Origin: Perlucidibaca aquatica
GTDB taxonomy: Bacteria > Pseudomonadota > Gammaproteobacteria > Pseudomonadales > Moraxellaceae
Direction of reading: 5' to 3'
DNA: 64,000 nucleotides
Assembly (NCBI RefSeq): GCF_001676655.1
Contig: NZ_LZDB01000001.1
Location: 1 to 64,000 of the forward strand
The notes beneath the pieces were generated by a model, which did not search any database, was not told where the DNA came from, and saw only the letters and a list, made by a program, of their open reading frames with translations. Made by a program: the position numbers and the translations under genes. Position 1 is the stretch's first letter; each line of letters opens with the position of its first letter. This document shows positions 28,271 to 38,915 of this stretch, one piece after another.

Positions 28271-28302
28271 TTATTATTGTGACGCTTAGGCGCATTATTG
28301 TT
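28271..28302 (-). promoter_or_regulatory. two A-rich AAnAAnAA motifs in the TRAP operon leader
   Basis: On the mRNA strand the leader reads AACAATAA (28295-28302) and AATAATAA (28271-28278), 20-50 nt before the ATG and just before the ribosome-binding site. This is the form of catabolite-activity motif bound by Hfq with Crc in Pseudomonas. Confidence 0.5.
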
Positions 28303-28320
28303 ATGGATGCAGCAAAAGCG

Positions 28321-28338
28321 TGTCAGCACTTACTGACA
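28321..28338. promoter_or_regulatory. inverted repeat TGTCAG-N6-CTGACA, possible operator
   Basis: Perfect 6-bp inverted repeat upstream of the TRAP operon; on the minus strand a TTGACA hexamer lies about 30 bp before it. The binding factor is unknown. Confidence 0.4.
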
Positions 28339-28424
28339 GGACGGGCAAAAGATACCACCAAGCACTGTCAAGATAGAAGCTCTTAGAGCAACCGTTCAGT
28401 GGTTTTTTTTACTCTTTACAAATG

Positions 28425-28454
28425 CCGTTGGAGGCTAGTGTTAGCCCCCAACGG
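28425..28454 (-). terminator. stem-loop after pnp
   Basis: CCGTTGG-A-GGCTA/TAGCC-C-CCAACGG forms a 12-bp stem with one mismatch and a GTGT loop, 9 bp after the pnp stop. No T-run follows on the coding strand. Confidence 0.5.
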
Positions 28455-28463
28455 ACAAGCTCA

Positions 28464-30545
28464 TTAAGACTCAATTAGCTCTTTAATGGACAGCTTAATA
28501 CGGCCGCGCTGGTCAACATCAAGCACCTTGACCTTAACAACCTGACCTTCCTTCAAATGGTCGGTGACATTCTCAACGCGCTCATGAGCGATTTGCGAAA
28601 TGTGCACGAGACCATCGGTGCCTGGCAGGATATTGATGAAGGCACCGAAATCGACGATACGCGCTACCGTACCCTCATAAACCGCACCCACCTCAACTTC
28701 AGCAGTGACTTCCTGAACACGAGCCAGCGCCGCCTGCGTAGCACCCTTGGTTTCGCCGTAGATACGAACCAAGCCGGAGTCATCAATGTCGATGCTCGCC
28801 TTGGTCTGCTCGCAGATGCTGCGAATCATGGCGCCGCCCTTACCAATAACATCACGAATCTTGTCCGTGCTGATCTGGATGGTGGCGTACGTCGGGGCAT
28901 TGGCATTCACTTCGGCACGGGACTGAGCCAGTACTTGGTTCATCTGACCGAGAATATTCAGGCGAGCTTCACGAGCTTGGCCCAGCGCCACTTCCATAAT
29001 TTCTTCAGTGATGCCTTCGATCTTGATGTCCATCTGTAAGGCAGTGACGCCATTTGCAGAACCGGCCACCTTGAAGTCCATATCGCCCAGGTGATCTTCG
29101 TCGCCCAAGATGTCGGTCAAAACGGCAAAGCGCTCGCCTTCTTTCACCAGACCCATTGCGATGCCTGCGACCGGCGCTTTCATCGGCACGCCGGCATCCA
29201 TAAGGGCCAGCGAAGCGCCGCAGATCGAAGCCATCGAGGACGAACCGTTGGATTCGGTAATTTCCGACACCACACGAATGGCATACGGGAACTTATCGGA
29301 CGACGGCAGCATGGGGTGCACACCGCGACGCGCCAGACGACCATGGCCGATTTCACGACGCTTAGGACCGGATTCGCGACCGGTCTCACCCACCGAGTAG
29401 GATGGGAAGTTGTAATGCAGCATGAAGTTGTCGGTGTAGCTGCCTTCAAGGGCATCAATCATCATGGCATCGCGTGTACCGCCCAGCGTGGCCGTGACTA
29501 ATGCCTGGGTTTCACCGCGCGTGAACAATGCTGAACCGTGAGCCTTGCCCAGAACACCCGTTTGGATGTCGAGTGCACGAACCGTGCGGGTGTCGCGACC
29601 ATCGATACGGGGCTTGCCGGACAGAATATTGTCACGAACCGTACGATACTTCAGGTCTTCAAACAGGTCTTCGAGATCATCGGCAGCGCCATCTTCTGTG
29701 GCGAACTGCGCCATAGCGGCAACCTTGATGGCATCCAAGCGCGTGTAACGATCTTGCTTTTCGCGAATCGTATAGGCTTCCGATATCTGCGCTTCAAAAG
29801 CTGCCTTGAGGGCCGCCTTCAGCTCGGCATTCACAGCAGGCAGCGTCAGCTCCCAACGTGGCGTGCCGACTTCTGCAGCAAATGCTTTGATGGCTTCAAT
29901 AGCCACTTGCATTTCGTCGTGACCAAAGAGCACGGCACCGAGCATTTGATCTTCGCTCAGTTCTTTTGCTTCGGACTCAACCATCAGCACGGCACCTTGC
30001 GTACCAGCAACCACCAGATCCAAATCGGAGGTTTTCAGTTGCTCATAGCTTGGGTTAAGCACGTATTCATCATTGATGTAGGCAACGCGTGCAGCACCAA
30101 TTGGACCATTGAACGGCAGGCCGGAAATAGCCAAGGCTGCCGACGTGCCCAGCAACGCGGCGATATCGGGATCCTGCAGCTTGTCCGTCGAGATCACAGT
30201 TGCCGTGACCTGCACTTCATTCACAAAGCCTTCGGGGAACAGCGGGCGAATCGGGCGGTCGATCAGGCGCGAGGTCAAGGTTTCTTTTTCTGAAGGACGA
30301 CCTTCACGCTTGAAGTAACCACCGGGAATGCGACCGGCTGCATAGGTTTTTTCTTGGTAGTTTACGGTCAGCGGGAAAAAATCCTGACCTGGCTTGGCTT
30401 TCTTAGCACCGACGACGGCTACGAGAACCTGAACGCCACCCATGGTGACAATAACAGCGCCGGTTGCCTGACGTGCAACGCGACCCGTTTCCAGGGTGAC
30501 AGTCTGCTGACCAAATTGAAATTCTTTACGTACGATATTGAACAT
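28464..30545 (-). CDS. pnp: polyribonucleotide nucleotidyltransferase
   Basis: 3'-to-5' phosphorolytic exoribonuclease of the degradosome. The 693-residue protein has two RNase PH domains (about 1-220 and 310-550), the first with [14 protein letters not shown], the second with [13 protein letters not shown]; a KH domain with IGKGG near residue 563 and a C-terminal S1 domain (about 620-690). Start ATG at 30545 after AGAGGA. Preceded by an rpsO terminator and a leader hairpin, matching the E. coli arrangement in which PNPase controls its own mRNA. Confidence 0.97.
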   Translation of the reverse strand: MFNIVRKEFQFGQQTVTLETGRVARQATGAVIVTMGGVQVLVAVVGAKKAKPGQDFFPLTVNYQEKTYAAGRIPGGYFKREGRPSEKETLTSRLIDRPIRPLFPEGFVNEVQVTATVISTDKLQDPDIAALLGTSAALAISGLPFNGPIGAARVAYINDEYVLNPSYEQLKTSDLDLVVAGTQGAVLMVESEAKELSEDQMLGAVLFGHDEMQVAIEAIKAFAAEVGTPRWELTLPAVNAELKAALKAAFEAQISEAYTIREKQDRYTRLDAIKVAAMAQFATEDGAADDLEDLFEDLKYRTVRDNILSGKPRIDGRDTRTVRALDIQTGVLGKAHGSALFTRGETQALVTATLGGTRDAMMIDALEGSYTDNFMLHYNFPSYSVGETGRESGPKRREIGHGRLARRGVHPMLPSSDKFPYAIRVVSEITESNGSSSMASICGASLALMDAGVPMKAPVAGIAMGLVKEGERFAVLTDILGDEDHLGDMDFKVAGSANGVTALQMDIKIEGITEEIMEVALGQAREARLNILGQMNQVLAQSRAEVNANAPTYATIQISTDKIRDVIGKGGAMIRSICEQTKASIDIDDSGLVRIYGETKGATQAALARVQEVTAEVEVGAVYEGTVARIVDFGAFINILPGTDGLVHISQIAHERVENVTDHLKEGQVVKVKVLDVDQRGRIKLSIKELIES

Positions 30546-30610
30546 GCTTTTCCTCTGCGGACTGCCCCATGGCAATCCCTAGTTTTCCGATACTTACAAG
30601 ATTGTCATCG

Positions 30611-30663
30611 GAGGCCCCTAACAGCTGGGCAGACCTTGGTGCAGCGCAGGTGTTAGAAGCCTC
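30611..30663 (-). promoter_or_regulatory. pnp leader stem-loop (possible RNase III/PNPase autoregulation)
   Basis: On the mRNA strand GAGGC-TT-CTAACA (30650-30663) pairs with TGTTAG-GG-GCCTC (30611-30624), with an inner helix in the loop. It lies in the 213-bp rpsO-pnp gap, 66 bp before pnp. In E. coli such a stem is cut by RNase III. Confidence 0.55.
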
Positions 30664-30718
30664 TCCCATGACGGCCGACATGTCACATCCTGTGACCAAC
30701 CAACATTTCTGATGGCTG

Positions 30719-30749
30719 AAAAGACTGGGAGCGGCAAGCCGCTCCCAGT
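30719..30749 (-). terminator. intrinsic terminator of rpsO
   Basis: 12-bp stem ACTGGGAGCGGC/GCCGCTCCCAGT followed on the minus strand by CTTTTC, 10 bp after the rpsO stop. Partial read-through would supply pnp. Confidence 0.8.
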
Positions 30750-30758
30750 GTGTTCCGC

Positions 30759-31028
30759 TTAGCGGCGCAGACCCAGTTCCTGGATCAGAGCGCTGTAGCG
30801 TGTGCTGTCTTTACGCTTCAGGTAGTCAAGCAGCGTACGACGCTGGTTAACCATCCGAATCAGACCGCGGCGCGAGTGGTGGTCATGTTTGTGCGCCTTG
30901 AAGTGACCTTGCAGGTCATCAATGTTAGCGCTGAGCAGCGCAACTTGAACTTCACAGGAACCGGTATCACCGGCTGAGCGGGCAAACTTGGCAACAATCG
31001 CAGCTTTGTCTTGGACCGTAAGGGCCAT
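30759..31028 (-). CDS. rpsO: 30S ribosomal protein S15
   Basis: Small-subunit protein of 89 residues that binds the 16S rRNA central domain. The sequence contains the family stretches [22 protein letters not shown] and [18 protein letters not shown] at 31028 has AAGGAG 7 bp before it. Located between truB and pnp in the standard order; a terminator follows. Confidence 0.98.
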   Translation of the reverse strand: MALTVQDKAAIVAKFARSAGDTGSCEVQVALLSANIDDLQGHFKAHKHDHHSRRGLIRMVNQRRTLLDYLKRKDSTRYSALIQELGLRR

Positions 31029-31124
31029 GGTATTACTCCTTCTGAGAGGCCAATAGAACAGCGACAGACCGCGCCTCTCTGCAGTCCGCGCCAACATCCC
31101 CCAAAGGGGTTGTACACACGTCTG

Positions 31125-32054
31125 TTAGTACGAAGACTTCAACAAACGCTTGGGAGCCAGCATGCCGTCATCATCGACAAAGCCAATCCCGAGAAATTCT
31201 TCGCATCCGGCTTCAACCTGAAAAATCAGCACTGAGCCTTCGCTTGGCAGGCCAGAGGCCCGCACTGGATTACCGTGGCGCAGATAATACGCTGAACTTT
31301 CGCTCAACTCCACCCGGGGCCAATCGGCCAAACCGGACCATGGCGGCAGCAATAACGCATCTAAAGCCGCAAAGCCTTGAGGCTCCAGCAGCTCAATTTC
31401 AGCGGGTGTCACCGCCTGAGTTAAATCGAACGGGCCCGCCGACAAACGGCGCAACTCAACCACATGTGCGCCACAGCCTATTGCCTCGCCAATGTCTTCC
31501 ACAAGATTGCGAATATAGGTGCCCTTAGAGCAGCACACGGTCAACTCGGCAAAGGGCGGCTCGAGGGCATCTAATGTCAGCGAAAAAATCGTCACAGGCC
31601 GCGCTTCACGTGCCACCTCAATGCCGGCACGTGCCAACTCATAGAGTGGACGACCGTCTTGCTTGAGCGCCGAAAACATCGAGGGGATCTGCATGATGTC
31701 GCCACGAAAGCGCGCCAATACCTGCTCTAGAGACTCTGGCGTGATGACAGGAACGGGGCGCTCTTCTACAACCTCGCCATCGGCATCTGAGGTATTGGTA
31801 CGTTGACCAAAACGGAGGCGCGTTCGATAGCTCTTGTCGGCTTCGAGAAGGTAATGAGAATACTTGGTGGCTTCGCCTAGGCAGATCGGCAACACACCGG
31901 TCGCCAACGGATCAAGGCTGCCCGTATGCCCCGCTTTTTCAGCTTGGTATCGGTGCTTGACCCACTGCAGGATCTGATTTGATGTCATGCCCTGTGGCTT
32001 ATCCAGCAACAGCACACCATCGATGGGGCGTTTAGGGCGACGAGGCTTGCTCAA
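31125..32054 (-). CDS. truB: tRNA pseudouridine(55) synthase
   Basis: Makes pseudouridine-55 in the T-loop of tRNAs. The 309-residue protein has LLLDKPQGMTSN, the catalytic aspartate in HTGSLDPLATGVLPI, the YRTRLRFG segment and a C-terminal PUA domain. I infer a TTG start at 32054, 7 bp past the rbfA stop, because it gives the family length and no ATG or GTG is available between rbfA and the catalytic domain. Confidence 0.94.
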   Translation of the reverse strand: MSKPRRPKRPIDGVLLLDKPQGMTSNQILQWVKHRYQAEKAGHTGSLDPLATGVLPICLGEATKYSHYLLEADKSYRTRLRFGQRTNTSDADGEVVEERPVPVITPESLEQVLARFRGDIMQIPSMFSALKQDGRPLYELARAGIEVAREARPVTIFSLTLDALEPPFAELTVCCSKGTYIRNLVEDIGEAIGCGAHVVELRRLSAGPFDLTQAVTPAEIELLEPQGFAALDALLLPPWSGLADWPRVELSESSAYYLRHGNPVRASGLPSEGSVLIFQVEAGCEEFLGIGFVDDDGMLAPKRLLKSSY

Positions 32055-32061
32055 GACAGAC

Positions 32062-32475
32062 TCAGGTCGCCGAACCGTCTTTGTGATCGGCAGTGTCCGC
32101 TTGTGGCGCAGACTCAGCACGCTCGGCATCATCTTTCACCGCTTGTGAAATCAAGGCTGCCATGCGATTGCCACGCGTCACCACCACGTCATGGTGAAAA
32201 CGTAAATGCGGCACGATACGCGTGCGTAGACCGCGGCCGAGTTCGCCACGCAGAATGCCCGACGCGGCATTGAGAATCGCAATGCCCTCATCCGGCGCCT
32301 CATCCAAGGTCTTACCGAGGATGGTGACATAAATGTCGGCATAGCCCATGTCTGGGCTAACCTTCACGGCCGAAATTGTCACCATGCCCAGACGCGGATC
32401 TCGCAGACGCTGACGAATCAGGTCGGAGAGATCGCGCTGGATTTGGTCGCCCATGCGTTGCGTGCGTTGACTCAC
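32062..32475 (-). CDS. rbfA: 30S ribosome-binding factor RbfA
   Basis: Cold-shock-linked KH-fold factor needed for late 16S rRNA maturation. The 137-residue protein contains IQRDLSDLIRQRLRDPRLGMVTI and PHLRFHHDVV. A charged tail after about residue 115 is low in complexity. Lies 12 bp after infB. Confidence 0.95.
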   Translation of the reverse strand: MSQRTQRMGDQIQRDLSDLIRQRLRDPRLGMVTISAVKVSPDMGYADIYVTILGKTLDEAPDEGIAILNAASGILRGELGRGLRTRIVPHLRFHHDVVVTRGNRMAALISQAVKDDAERAESAPQADTADHKDGSAT

Positions 32476-32487
32476 TCAGTCGGCCTC

Positions 32488-35202
32488 TTACAAGCTGCGC
32501 TTGATAATTTGAACTTCGTAGACTTCGACTTTGTCGCCCGCCTTGATGTCCTTGTAGCCCTTAACCGCGAGACCACACTCCATGCCGTGACGAACTTCCA
32601 TGACGTCTTCTTTGAAGCGGCGCAGCGATTCCAGTTCACCCTGGAAGACCACAACATCTTCGCGCAAGACGCGGATGGGCTTGTTCTTAAACAAGCTACC
32701 TTCGAGCACCATACAACCGGCAGCAGAGCCAAACTTCGAGGAGTGGAACACTTCACGAACCTGAGCCATACCCACAATATTTTCACGGCGCTCAGGTGTG
32801 AGCAGACCGGACATGGCATCACGCACATCATCAATTAATTCATAAATGATGCTGTAGTAACGCAGGTCGATACCATCATTTTGGCACTTCGCACGGGCCG
32901 CGTTATCGGCACGGACGTTGAAGCCCAACACGACGGAGCCGGTCGATTCGGCCAAGGCCACATCAGACTCAGCAATCGCACCAACACCCGAGCTAACGAT
33001 CTTGACGCGGACTTCGTCCGTGCTGAGGTCATTAAGTGCAGCCGTGAGTGCTTCCAAGGAACCACGCACGTCGGTTTTCAAAATGATATTGACTGATGCC
33101 ACTTCTGCCTTGCCCATGTTGGCAAACAGATTTTCCAGCTTCATGCTTTCGGCCAGATCCATACGTACCTGACGATCACGAGCGATACGGAAGTCTGCGA
33201 CTTCACGGGCCTTACGATCATCGGCAACGACGAGGAACTCATCGCCAGCACCTGGCGCATCCGGCAGACCAAGAATCTCAACCGGCATGGACGGACCTAC
33301 CGACTTCACCTGCTTGCCATTCTCATCAATCAGCGCACGAGCACGTCCGTAGAGCGTGCCTGCCAACACCAAGTCTCCCTGCTTCAGGGTGCCTTTCTGC
33401 ACGAGCAAGGTTGCTACCGCACCACGACCCTTATCGATGCGCGACTCGATCACAACACCTTGTGCTGGGCCCTCAGAGACGGCGGTTAGCTCCAGCAGTT
33501 CAGCTTGAATCAGGATGGCTTCGAGCAATTCGTCGATACCAAAACCGGTCTTTGCCGACACCTTCACAACCTGGGTATCACCGCCCCACTCTTCACAAAT
33601 AACTTGCTTGGCAGACAGCTCACTGAGCACGCGATCAAAGTCCACGGACTCTTTGTCGACCTTGTTCATGGCAACAATCAGTGGAACACCGGATGCGCGA
33701 GCGTGATCAATGGCTTCTGCCGTTTGTGGCATCACGCCATCATCCGCAGCCACCACCAGCACCACAATATCGGTCGCCTTCGCACCACGCGCACGCATCG
33801 CGGTGAACGCGGCGTGGCCCGGTGTATCGAGGAACGTAATCATGCCGCGTGGCGTTTCAACGTGGTATGCGCCAATGTGCTGCGTAATACCGCCCGCTTC
33901 ACCGGCAGCAACCTTGGCGCGACGGATGTAGTCGAGCAACGAGGTCTTACCGTGGTCAACGTGACCCATAATGGTCACAACCGGCGCACGCGTCTTGGCA
34001 TCGCCATGACGAACGATGGAGTCCATCAACGAATCTTCCAGCGCGGTTTCACTGACGAACTTAGGCGCGTGGCCCATTTCTTCAACCACCAGACCCGCAG
34101 TCGCTTGATCAATCACTTGTTCGGCCGTGACCACTTCGCCCATTTTCATGAGCACACGAATCACTTCGCGGGTTTTCTTGGCCATCTTCTGAGCCAAGTC
34201 ACTCACCACAATCGATTCGCCAATGCTGACTTCGTAAACCTGCTTCTCAACGGGCTTTTCGAAACCATGCTTCTTGGAGAGGGCACTGGTTAATGTGCGC
34301 TGAACAGGACGGAAGGTCTGCTCTTCACGCTTCTTCGGACCTTTCTTGGCCGTGCGAGTTGGCGTCGTTGTACCACGCTTAATTTCACGATCTTCGCGAG
34401 CGAACGAATCTTCATACGCGACGCCCACCAGACCGCGAGCCAGTGGCGTATCGGCTGCTGGTGCAACTGTCTGCGCACGTCCGGCAAGTTCTTCGGCGAT
34501 GCGACGCGCTTGCTCTAATGTTTTTTGGCTGGCTTTTTCTTCCGCTTCTTTGCGAGCAGCATCTTCTTGACGACGACGCACATCTTCCGCGGCACGATCT
34601 TTAGCTGCCTGCTCTTCACGGCGCGCGCGCTCTTCCGGTGTCTCTAATTTCTTGACATCGACCTTGGGCACGCTGAGTTTACGGTTATCTTTCGCATCGC
34701 CACCCATTTGCTTGCGTGCTTCTTCAGCGGCCTTACGAGCCTCTTCTTCAGCCGCAGCAATACGCGCCTCTTCCGCAGCACGACGCACAGCATCTTCAGC
34801 CGCAACACGCTCAGCTTCAGCTTTACGAACCGCTTCTTCGGCGACCAAGCGCGCTTGCTCTTCGGCTTCGCGAGTCGACTCTTCTTGCTCTTCGAGCAAG
34901 GAGCGCTTCACATAGGTTTTGGTCTTGCGAACTTCAACGTTAACCGTTTTGGCTTTGCCACCGGTTACGGGAGCCGTTTTCAGCGTGCTCACCGTTTTAC
35001 GTTGCAGAGTGATTTTCTGCGGCTGACCCGCAGCTTCGCCATGCTCACGCTTCAGGTGAGACAGCAGCTGCTGCTTTTCAATATCAGACACAGCAGCATC
35101 AGGACTGGTGTGCGACAGACCGGCATCGCGCATTTGCGCGAGCAGCACATCCACTGAGCGACCGACAGTTTCGGCGAGTTGTTTGACAGTTACATCAGCC
35201 AT
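32488..35202 (-). CDS. infB: translation initiation factor IF-2
   Basis: GTPase that brings fMet-tRNA to the 30S subunit. The 904-residue protein has an N-terminal IF2_N domain (1-50), a long alanine/glutamate/arginine-rich linker (about 95-240), a second IF2_N-like domain (about 325-375), the G domain with GHVDHGKT near residue 409, DTPGH and NKVD motifs, and domains II-IV. Length is typical. In operon with nusA, and its substrate tRNA (37390-37466) is in this window. Confidence 0.98.
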   Translation of the reverse strand: MADVTVKQLAETVGRSVDVLLAQMRDAGLSHTSPDAAVSDIEKQQLLSHLKREHGEAAGQPQKITLQRKTVSTLKTAPVTGGKAKTVNVEVRKTKTYVKRSLLEEQEESTREAEEQARLVAEEAVRKAEAERVAAEDAVRRAAEEARIAAAEEEARKAAEEARKQMGGDAKDNRKLSVPKVDVKKLETPEERARREEQAAKDRAAEDVRRRQEDAARKEAEEKASQKTLEQARRIAEELAGRAQTVAPAADTPLARGLVGVAYEDSFAREDREIKRGTTTPTRTAKKGPKKREEQTFRPVQRTLTSALSKKHGFEKPVEKQVYEVSIGESIVVSDLAQKMAKKTREVIRVLMKMGEVVTAEQVIDQATAGLVVEEMGHAPKFVSETALEDSLMDSIVRHGDAKTRAPVVTIMGHVDHGKTSLLDYIRRAKVAAGEAGGITQHIGAYHVETPRGMITFLDTPGHAAFTAMRARGAKATDIVVLVVAADDGVMPQTAEAIDHARASGVPLIVAMNKVDKESVDFDRVLSELSAKQVICEEWGGDTQVVKVSAKTGFGIDELLEAILIQAELLELTAVSEGPAQGVVIESRIDKGRGAVATLLVQKGTLKQGDLVLAGTLYGRARALIDENGKQVKSVGPSMPVEILGLPDAPGAGDEFLVVADDRKAREVADFRIARDRQVRMDLAESMKLENLFANMGKAEVASVNIILKTDVRGSLEALTAALNDLSTDEVRVKIVSSGVGAIAESDVALAESTGSVVLGFNVRADNAARAKCQNDGIDLRYYSIIYELIDDVRDAMSGLLTPERRENIVGMAQVREVFHSSKFGSAAGCMVLEGSLFKNKPIRVLREDVVVFQGELESLRRFKEDVMEVRHGMECGLAVKGYKDIKAGDKVEVYEVQIIKRSL

Positions 35203-35240
35203 GGGGCGTGGTTCTCCGTTGCAAAAGAGGTGGCCAAGGT

Positions 35241-36713
35241 TCAGTTGAACCAGGGCTCACGCGCCTTCATGATCAATTGGGCTGCCGACTCAGGCGTGAT
35301 GCCTTCGATATCAGCAATGTCATCAATGGCTTGTTCAGCCAGGTCTTCCATGGTCACGATGCCGCGAGCAGCCAAAGCAAATGCCAGCTTGCGCTCCATC
35401 CCTTCCATTGCCAGCAGGTCATCAGCCGGCTCTTTCGCGCCCTCTTCCGACACCAGCGCCTTGGTCAACAACGCGTCTTTGGCGCGCTGACGCAGAGCCT
35501 CAACGAGCTCTTCATCAAAATCTTCAATGGCCAGCAGCTCTTCCAGCGGCACATAAGCCACTTCTTCGAGCGTAGTGAAACCTTCGTTAACGAGGATGCC
35601 AGCGATATCTTCATCGACACCCAGATCAACAACAAAGCCATCAACAAACTTCTGGGCTTCGGTTTCTTGCTTAGCTTGCGCATCAGCAACGGTCATCACA
35701 TTCAAACGCCAGCCGGTCAGATCCGACGCTAAGCGCACGTTCTGGCCGCCGCGACCAATGGCCATGGCCAGCTGATCTTCTTCAACGGCAACGTCCATGC
35801 TGTGGCTGTCTTCGTCAACAATGATCGAAGACACTTCAGCTGGCTGCAGCGCGTTAATGACGAACTGTGCGGGGTTATCATCCCAGAGCACGATATCAAC
35901 ACGCTCACCACCGAGCTCACCCGAGACCGCTTGCACGCGCGAACCGCGCATACCAATACATGCGCCCTGCGGATCAATGCGGTGATCGTTGCTCTTCACA
36001 GCCAACTTGGCGCGCACGCCTGGATCACGCGCAGCGGCACGGATGGCGATAATTTCTTCGCCAATTTCTGGCACTTCAATGCGGAATAATTCAATCAGCA
36101 TTTCAGGACTGGCACGAGACAACAAAAGCTGTGCGCCACGGCCTTCGCTATTTACGGCATAGAGCACAGCACGCACGCGGTCACCCATACGGAAATTTTC
36201 GCGCGGTAGCATCTCTTCTTTGGCCAGATAGGCTTCAGCGTTTGCACCGAGGTCCACAATCATGCCGTCACGTGTGCTTTTCTTGACCGTACCCGAGAGA
36301 ATCTCGCCAATGCGATCACGGTAGGCGTCAACCACGAGAGCACGCTCAGCCTCTCGCACTTTCTGCACAATGACTTGCTTGGCTGTTTGCGCCGCGATAC
36401 GACCAAACTCAATCGAAGGAACCGATTCTTCAACGATATCGCCGAGCTTCAGGCCCTTTTCTTCGACATCGCTAATTGCCAGCTGCATCGCAGGAATTTC
36501 GTGGTCTTCATCGGCAACGACTTCCCAGAAACGGAAGGTCGAATACTCACCCGTGCGACGATCGATCACGACACGAATATTGATTTCGTCGGTATCAAAA
36601 CGCTTCTTGGTGGCAGCAACCAGCGCCTGCTCCAATGCTTCGAAAATCACTTCGCGAGCAACACCTTTTTCGTTGCTTACGGAGTCCACTACCAACAGGA
36701 TTTCTTTGCTCAT
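35241..36713 (-). CDS. nusA: transcription termination/antitermination protein NusA
   Basis: RNA polymerase elongation factor. The 490-residue protein has the N-terminal polymerase-binding domain, an S1 domain (about 135-200) and two KH domains (with [10 protein letters not shown] and [11 protein letters not shown]), then two C-terminal acidic helix-hairpin-helix repeats typical of gammaproteobacteria. Sits between rimP and infB. Confidence 0.98.
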   Translation of the reverse strand: MSKEILLVVDSVSNEKGVAREVIFEALEQALVAATKKRFDTDEINIRVVIDRRTGEYSTFRFWEVVADEDHEIPAMQLAISDVEEKGLKLGDIVEESVPSIEFGRIAAQTAKQVIVQKVREAERALVVDAYRDRIGEILSGTVKKSTRDGMIVDLGANAEAYLAKEEMLPRENFRMGDRVRAVLYAVNSEGRGAQLLLSRASPEMLIELFRIEVPEIGEEIIAIRAAARDPGVRAKLAVKSNDHRIDPQGACIGMRGSRVQAVSGELGGERVDIVLWDDNPAQFVINALQPAEVSSIIVDEDSHSMDVAVEEDQLAMAIGRGGQNVRLASDLTGWRLNVMTVADAQAKQETEAQKFVDGFVVDLGVDEDIAGILVNEGFTTLEEVAYVPLEELLAIEDFDEELVEALRQRAKDALLTKALVSEEGAKEPADDLLAMEGMERKLAFALAARGIVTMEDLAEQAIDDIADIEGITPESAAQLIMKAREPWFN

Positions 36714-36742
36714 GATTCGACCTGCGTGATCATTTGTTCTTG

Positions 36743-37210
36743 TCAGAAATTAGGCACGATGTTGGCTTTGTCGATGCTCATCAAGGGAATCTGCACCAGC
36801 ACACCCTCTACTTGCAATGACAACTGCACATCATCTGCCGCCTGAATATGGCCCTTAAAACGGCGACGGCCTTGAATAGGCGCCGTCAACCGCACGTTTA
36901 CTTCTTCACCAATGAAACGAATGTAATGGGAAGGCTTGAACAGTGCGCGATCCCAGCCCGGCGAAGACACTTCCAGGGTGTACTCACCACTGATGGGATC
37001 TTCAACATCGAGCACGCCACTGACTTGATGACTCACCGAAGAGCAGTCATCAATGCCAACACCTTCCTCGCGTTCGGTTTCAATAAAAAGACGCAGCACG
37101 GAATGTTTTCCCTGCTGAAAAAACTCAAGACCCCACAACTCGAAACCACAAGCCGCTACTGCTGGCTCGAGCAACGTCGTCAGATCTTCGACTTTCTTCG
37201 AGATTGCCAT
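36743..37210 (-). CDS. rimP: ribosome maturation factor RimP
   Basis: Helps 30S assembly. The 155-residue protein begins [16 protein letters not shown] and contains the [20 protein letters not shown] signature of the family. I chose the ATG at 37210, which has AGGGG about 5 bp upstream; longer in-frame starts would run through the leader hairpins. First protein gene of the nusA-infB operon. Confidence 0.96.
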   Translation of the reverse strand: MAISKKVEDLTTLLEPAVAACGFELWGLEFFQQGKHSVLRLFIETEREEGVGIDDCSSVSHQVSGVLDVEDPISGEYTLEVSSPGWDRALFKPSHYIRFIGEEVNVRLTAPIQGRRRFKGHIQAADDVQLSLQVEGVLVQIPLMSIDKANIVPNF

Positions 37211-37277
37211 GTCGGCCCCTCTCCCCGTCATGCGTTCGCGTCGCGAAGACACTTCGCAAAACCCAAACGCCAGAAAC

Positions 37278-37299
37278 AAAAAGTGGGCGAATCGCCCAC
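37278..37299 (-). terminator. terminator-like hairpin in the rimP leader
   Basis: On the coding strand GTGGGCG-ATT-CGCCCAC is followed by TTTTTG, 68 bp before rimP. Just upstream a second helix CGGCAG/CTGCCG with inner GCAC/GTGC can form. Position in the leader of nusA suggests attenuation control of the operon. Confidence 0.7.
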
Positions 37300-37345
37300 G
37301 GTATCGGCAGCCACAGCACCCTAAAGTGCCTGCCGCAGGACCCAT

Positions 37346-37375
37346 AAAAAAGCCCACTTAAGCGTGGGCTTTTTT
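37346..37375. terminator. bidirectional intrinsic terminator after initiator tRNA
   Basis: AAAAAAGCCCAC-TTAAGC-GTGGGCTTTTTT, lying 14 bp past the CCA end of tRNA-fMet on the minus strand. Confidence 0.9.
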
Positions 37376-37389
37376 ACAAAGTCCGAATG

Positions 37390-37466
<77 letters not shown>

Positions 37467-37576
37467 TCAGAGGTTGCGAACTGTACGGATCTGACTCGAA
37501 CTTGTCAAACCCTTTCGCCACCGGCGACGCCGGTATTTACAACTCATTTCAGCATGACACTAAAACGAGCTTAAAT

Positions 37577-37661
37577 TGGTGCGGAAGGGGGGACTTGAAC
37601 CCCCACGCCGTTAGGCACAGCCACCTCAAGGCTGCGTGTATACCAATTTCACCACTTCCGC
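37577..37661 (-). tRNA. tRNA-Leu (GAG)
   Basis: 85 nt with encoded CCA (37577-37579). Acceptor GCGGAAG pairs with CTTCCGC; anticodon stem CAGCC/GGCTG with loop TTGAGGT gives anticodon GAG; a long variable arm (class II) is present. It lies between secG and tRNA-fMet. Confidence 0.95.
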
Positions 37662-37726
37662 ATGTCGGTGTTTAAACCCGCCTCCGGGCTTTTTTGAGGC
37701 TCACGCCCCTATCGAACTTCCAACGC

Positions 37727-38083
37727 TTATTTTGAGGACGTTGGCAGATCGGCATTCAACGGTGCAACGGGCGCAACGGCAGATTCAGGCAGCACAGGCA
37801 GAGCCGACTGAGGCGCCGCTGCTGCAGGGAAAAATGCCCCCGCTTTTGCTGCATTCTGCTTGGCATAAACAGCCAAACCCAAACTGGTCAGGAAAAACAC
37901 CAGCGCCAAACCTGCGGTTAGCTTGGTTAAGAACCCTGCCGAACCTGCGCTACCAAAGACCGTACCGGAAGCACCAGAGCCAAACGATGCACCCATTTCG
38001 GCACCCTTGCCCTGTTGCAACAAAATGAGTGCAATCATGACAACTGCCACCAATATGTGTACGACCAGAACCAGCGTTTCCAT
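37727..38083 (-). CDS. secG: protein-export membrane protein SecG
   Basis: Small subunit of the SecYEG translocon, 118 residues, with two membrane helices (about 3-22 and 50-70) and the conserved loop [20 protein letters not shown]. An alanine/proline-rich tail follows. Placed after tpiA and before the tRNA-Leu gene, as in Pseudomonas. Confidence 0.95.
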   Translation of the reverse strand: METLVLVVHILVAVVMIALILLQQGKGAEMGASFGSGASGTVFGSAGSAGFLTKLTAGLALVFFLTSLGLAVYAKQNAAKAGAFFPAAAAPQSALPVLPESAVAPVAPLNADLPTSSK

Positions 38084-38095
38084 CTTCTTACCCTG

Positions 38096-38854
38096 TTAAA
38101 GCGCTTGCTGGGCAGCCCGGCAAATCGCTAAAAATTCTGTGGCCTGTAGGGATGCCCCACCAACCAATGCACCATCTATATCTGGCATCGCAAACAAACC
38201 TTGCGCATTCGATGCCTTAACACTACCGCCATACACAATTCTCAGCGCTGCCGCACAATCTGCATCAAAGGCGGCAACAACTGCCCTTAACGAGGCATGT
38301 ACCGCTTGCGCCTGAATCGGCGAGGCCGTTAAGCCCGTACCAATTGCCCAGACCGGCTCGTAAGCCAGCACTGCATTCGCTAATGCTTCTGGACCTTGCG
38401 ACTCCAGGACGGCCAGCAACTGCCGCGACACCACCGATAAAGTCTCACCGGCTTCACGCTCAGCCAATGTCTCGCCTACGCACAACACGGGACTTAGCCC
38501 AGCCTGCCGCAACGCTTTAAATTTTGCGGCCACAACATAATCATTTTCAGCATAAAACTGACGACGCTCAGAGTGCCCAACCAGCGCACCCGACACACCA
38601 CAGTCTTTCAACATCGCCGACGATAATTCGCCGGTGTAGGCCCCAGAGTCATACTCTGAAACCGTTTGCGCCAATACCCGTAATGAGCTGCCTTTTACGG
38701 CATCATTAATCTGCAACCAGTACGGTGCAGGCGGCACTAGACACACATCGATTTCGCTCAATTCACGGAGCTCGCTCAACTCGCCCAAAAGTGTCTGAGC
38801 CTGAGCTTGCGATCCGTTCATTTTCCAATTGCCAGCGACCCAGGGGCGACGCAT
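38096..38854 (-). CDS. tpiA: triosephosphate isomerase
   Basis: Interconverts DHAP and glyceraldehyde-3-phosphate. The 252-residue barrel has the N-terminal GNWKMNG, the catalytic histidine in VGHSERR and the catalytic glutamate in AYEPVWAIGTG, and the late IVYGGSVKASN phosphate site. Start ATG at 38854 follows AAGGAG by 7 bp; an in-frame start 39 bp earlier lacks a ribosome-binding site. Confidence 0.97.
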   Translation of the reverse strand: MRRPWVAGNWKMNGSQAQAQTLLGELSELRELSEIDVCLVPPAPYWLQINDAVKGSSLRVLAQTVSEYDSGAYTGELSSAMLKDCGVSGALVGHSERRQFYAENDYVVAAKFKALRQAGLSPVLCVGETLAEREAGETLSVVSRQLLAVLESQGPEALANAVLAYEPVWAIGTGLTASPIQAQAVHASLRAVVAAFDADCAAALRIVYGGSVKASNAQGLFAMPDIDGALVGGASLQATEFLAICRAAQQAL

Positions 38855-38915
38855 ATCTAACTCCTTGGCAGGCCGGCCTCGCGAGGTCGGCAATACTAGC
38901 GAAGCTCTCGCAGGC

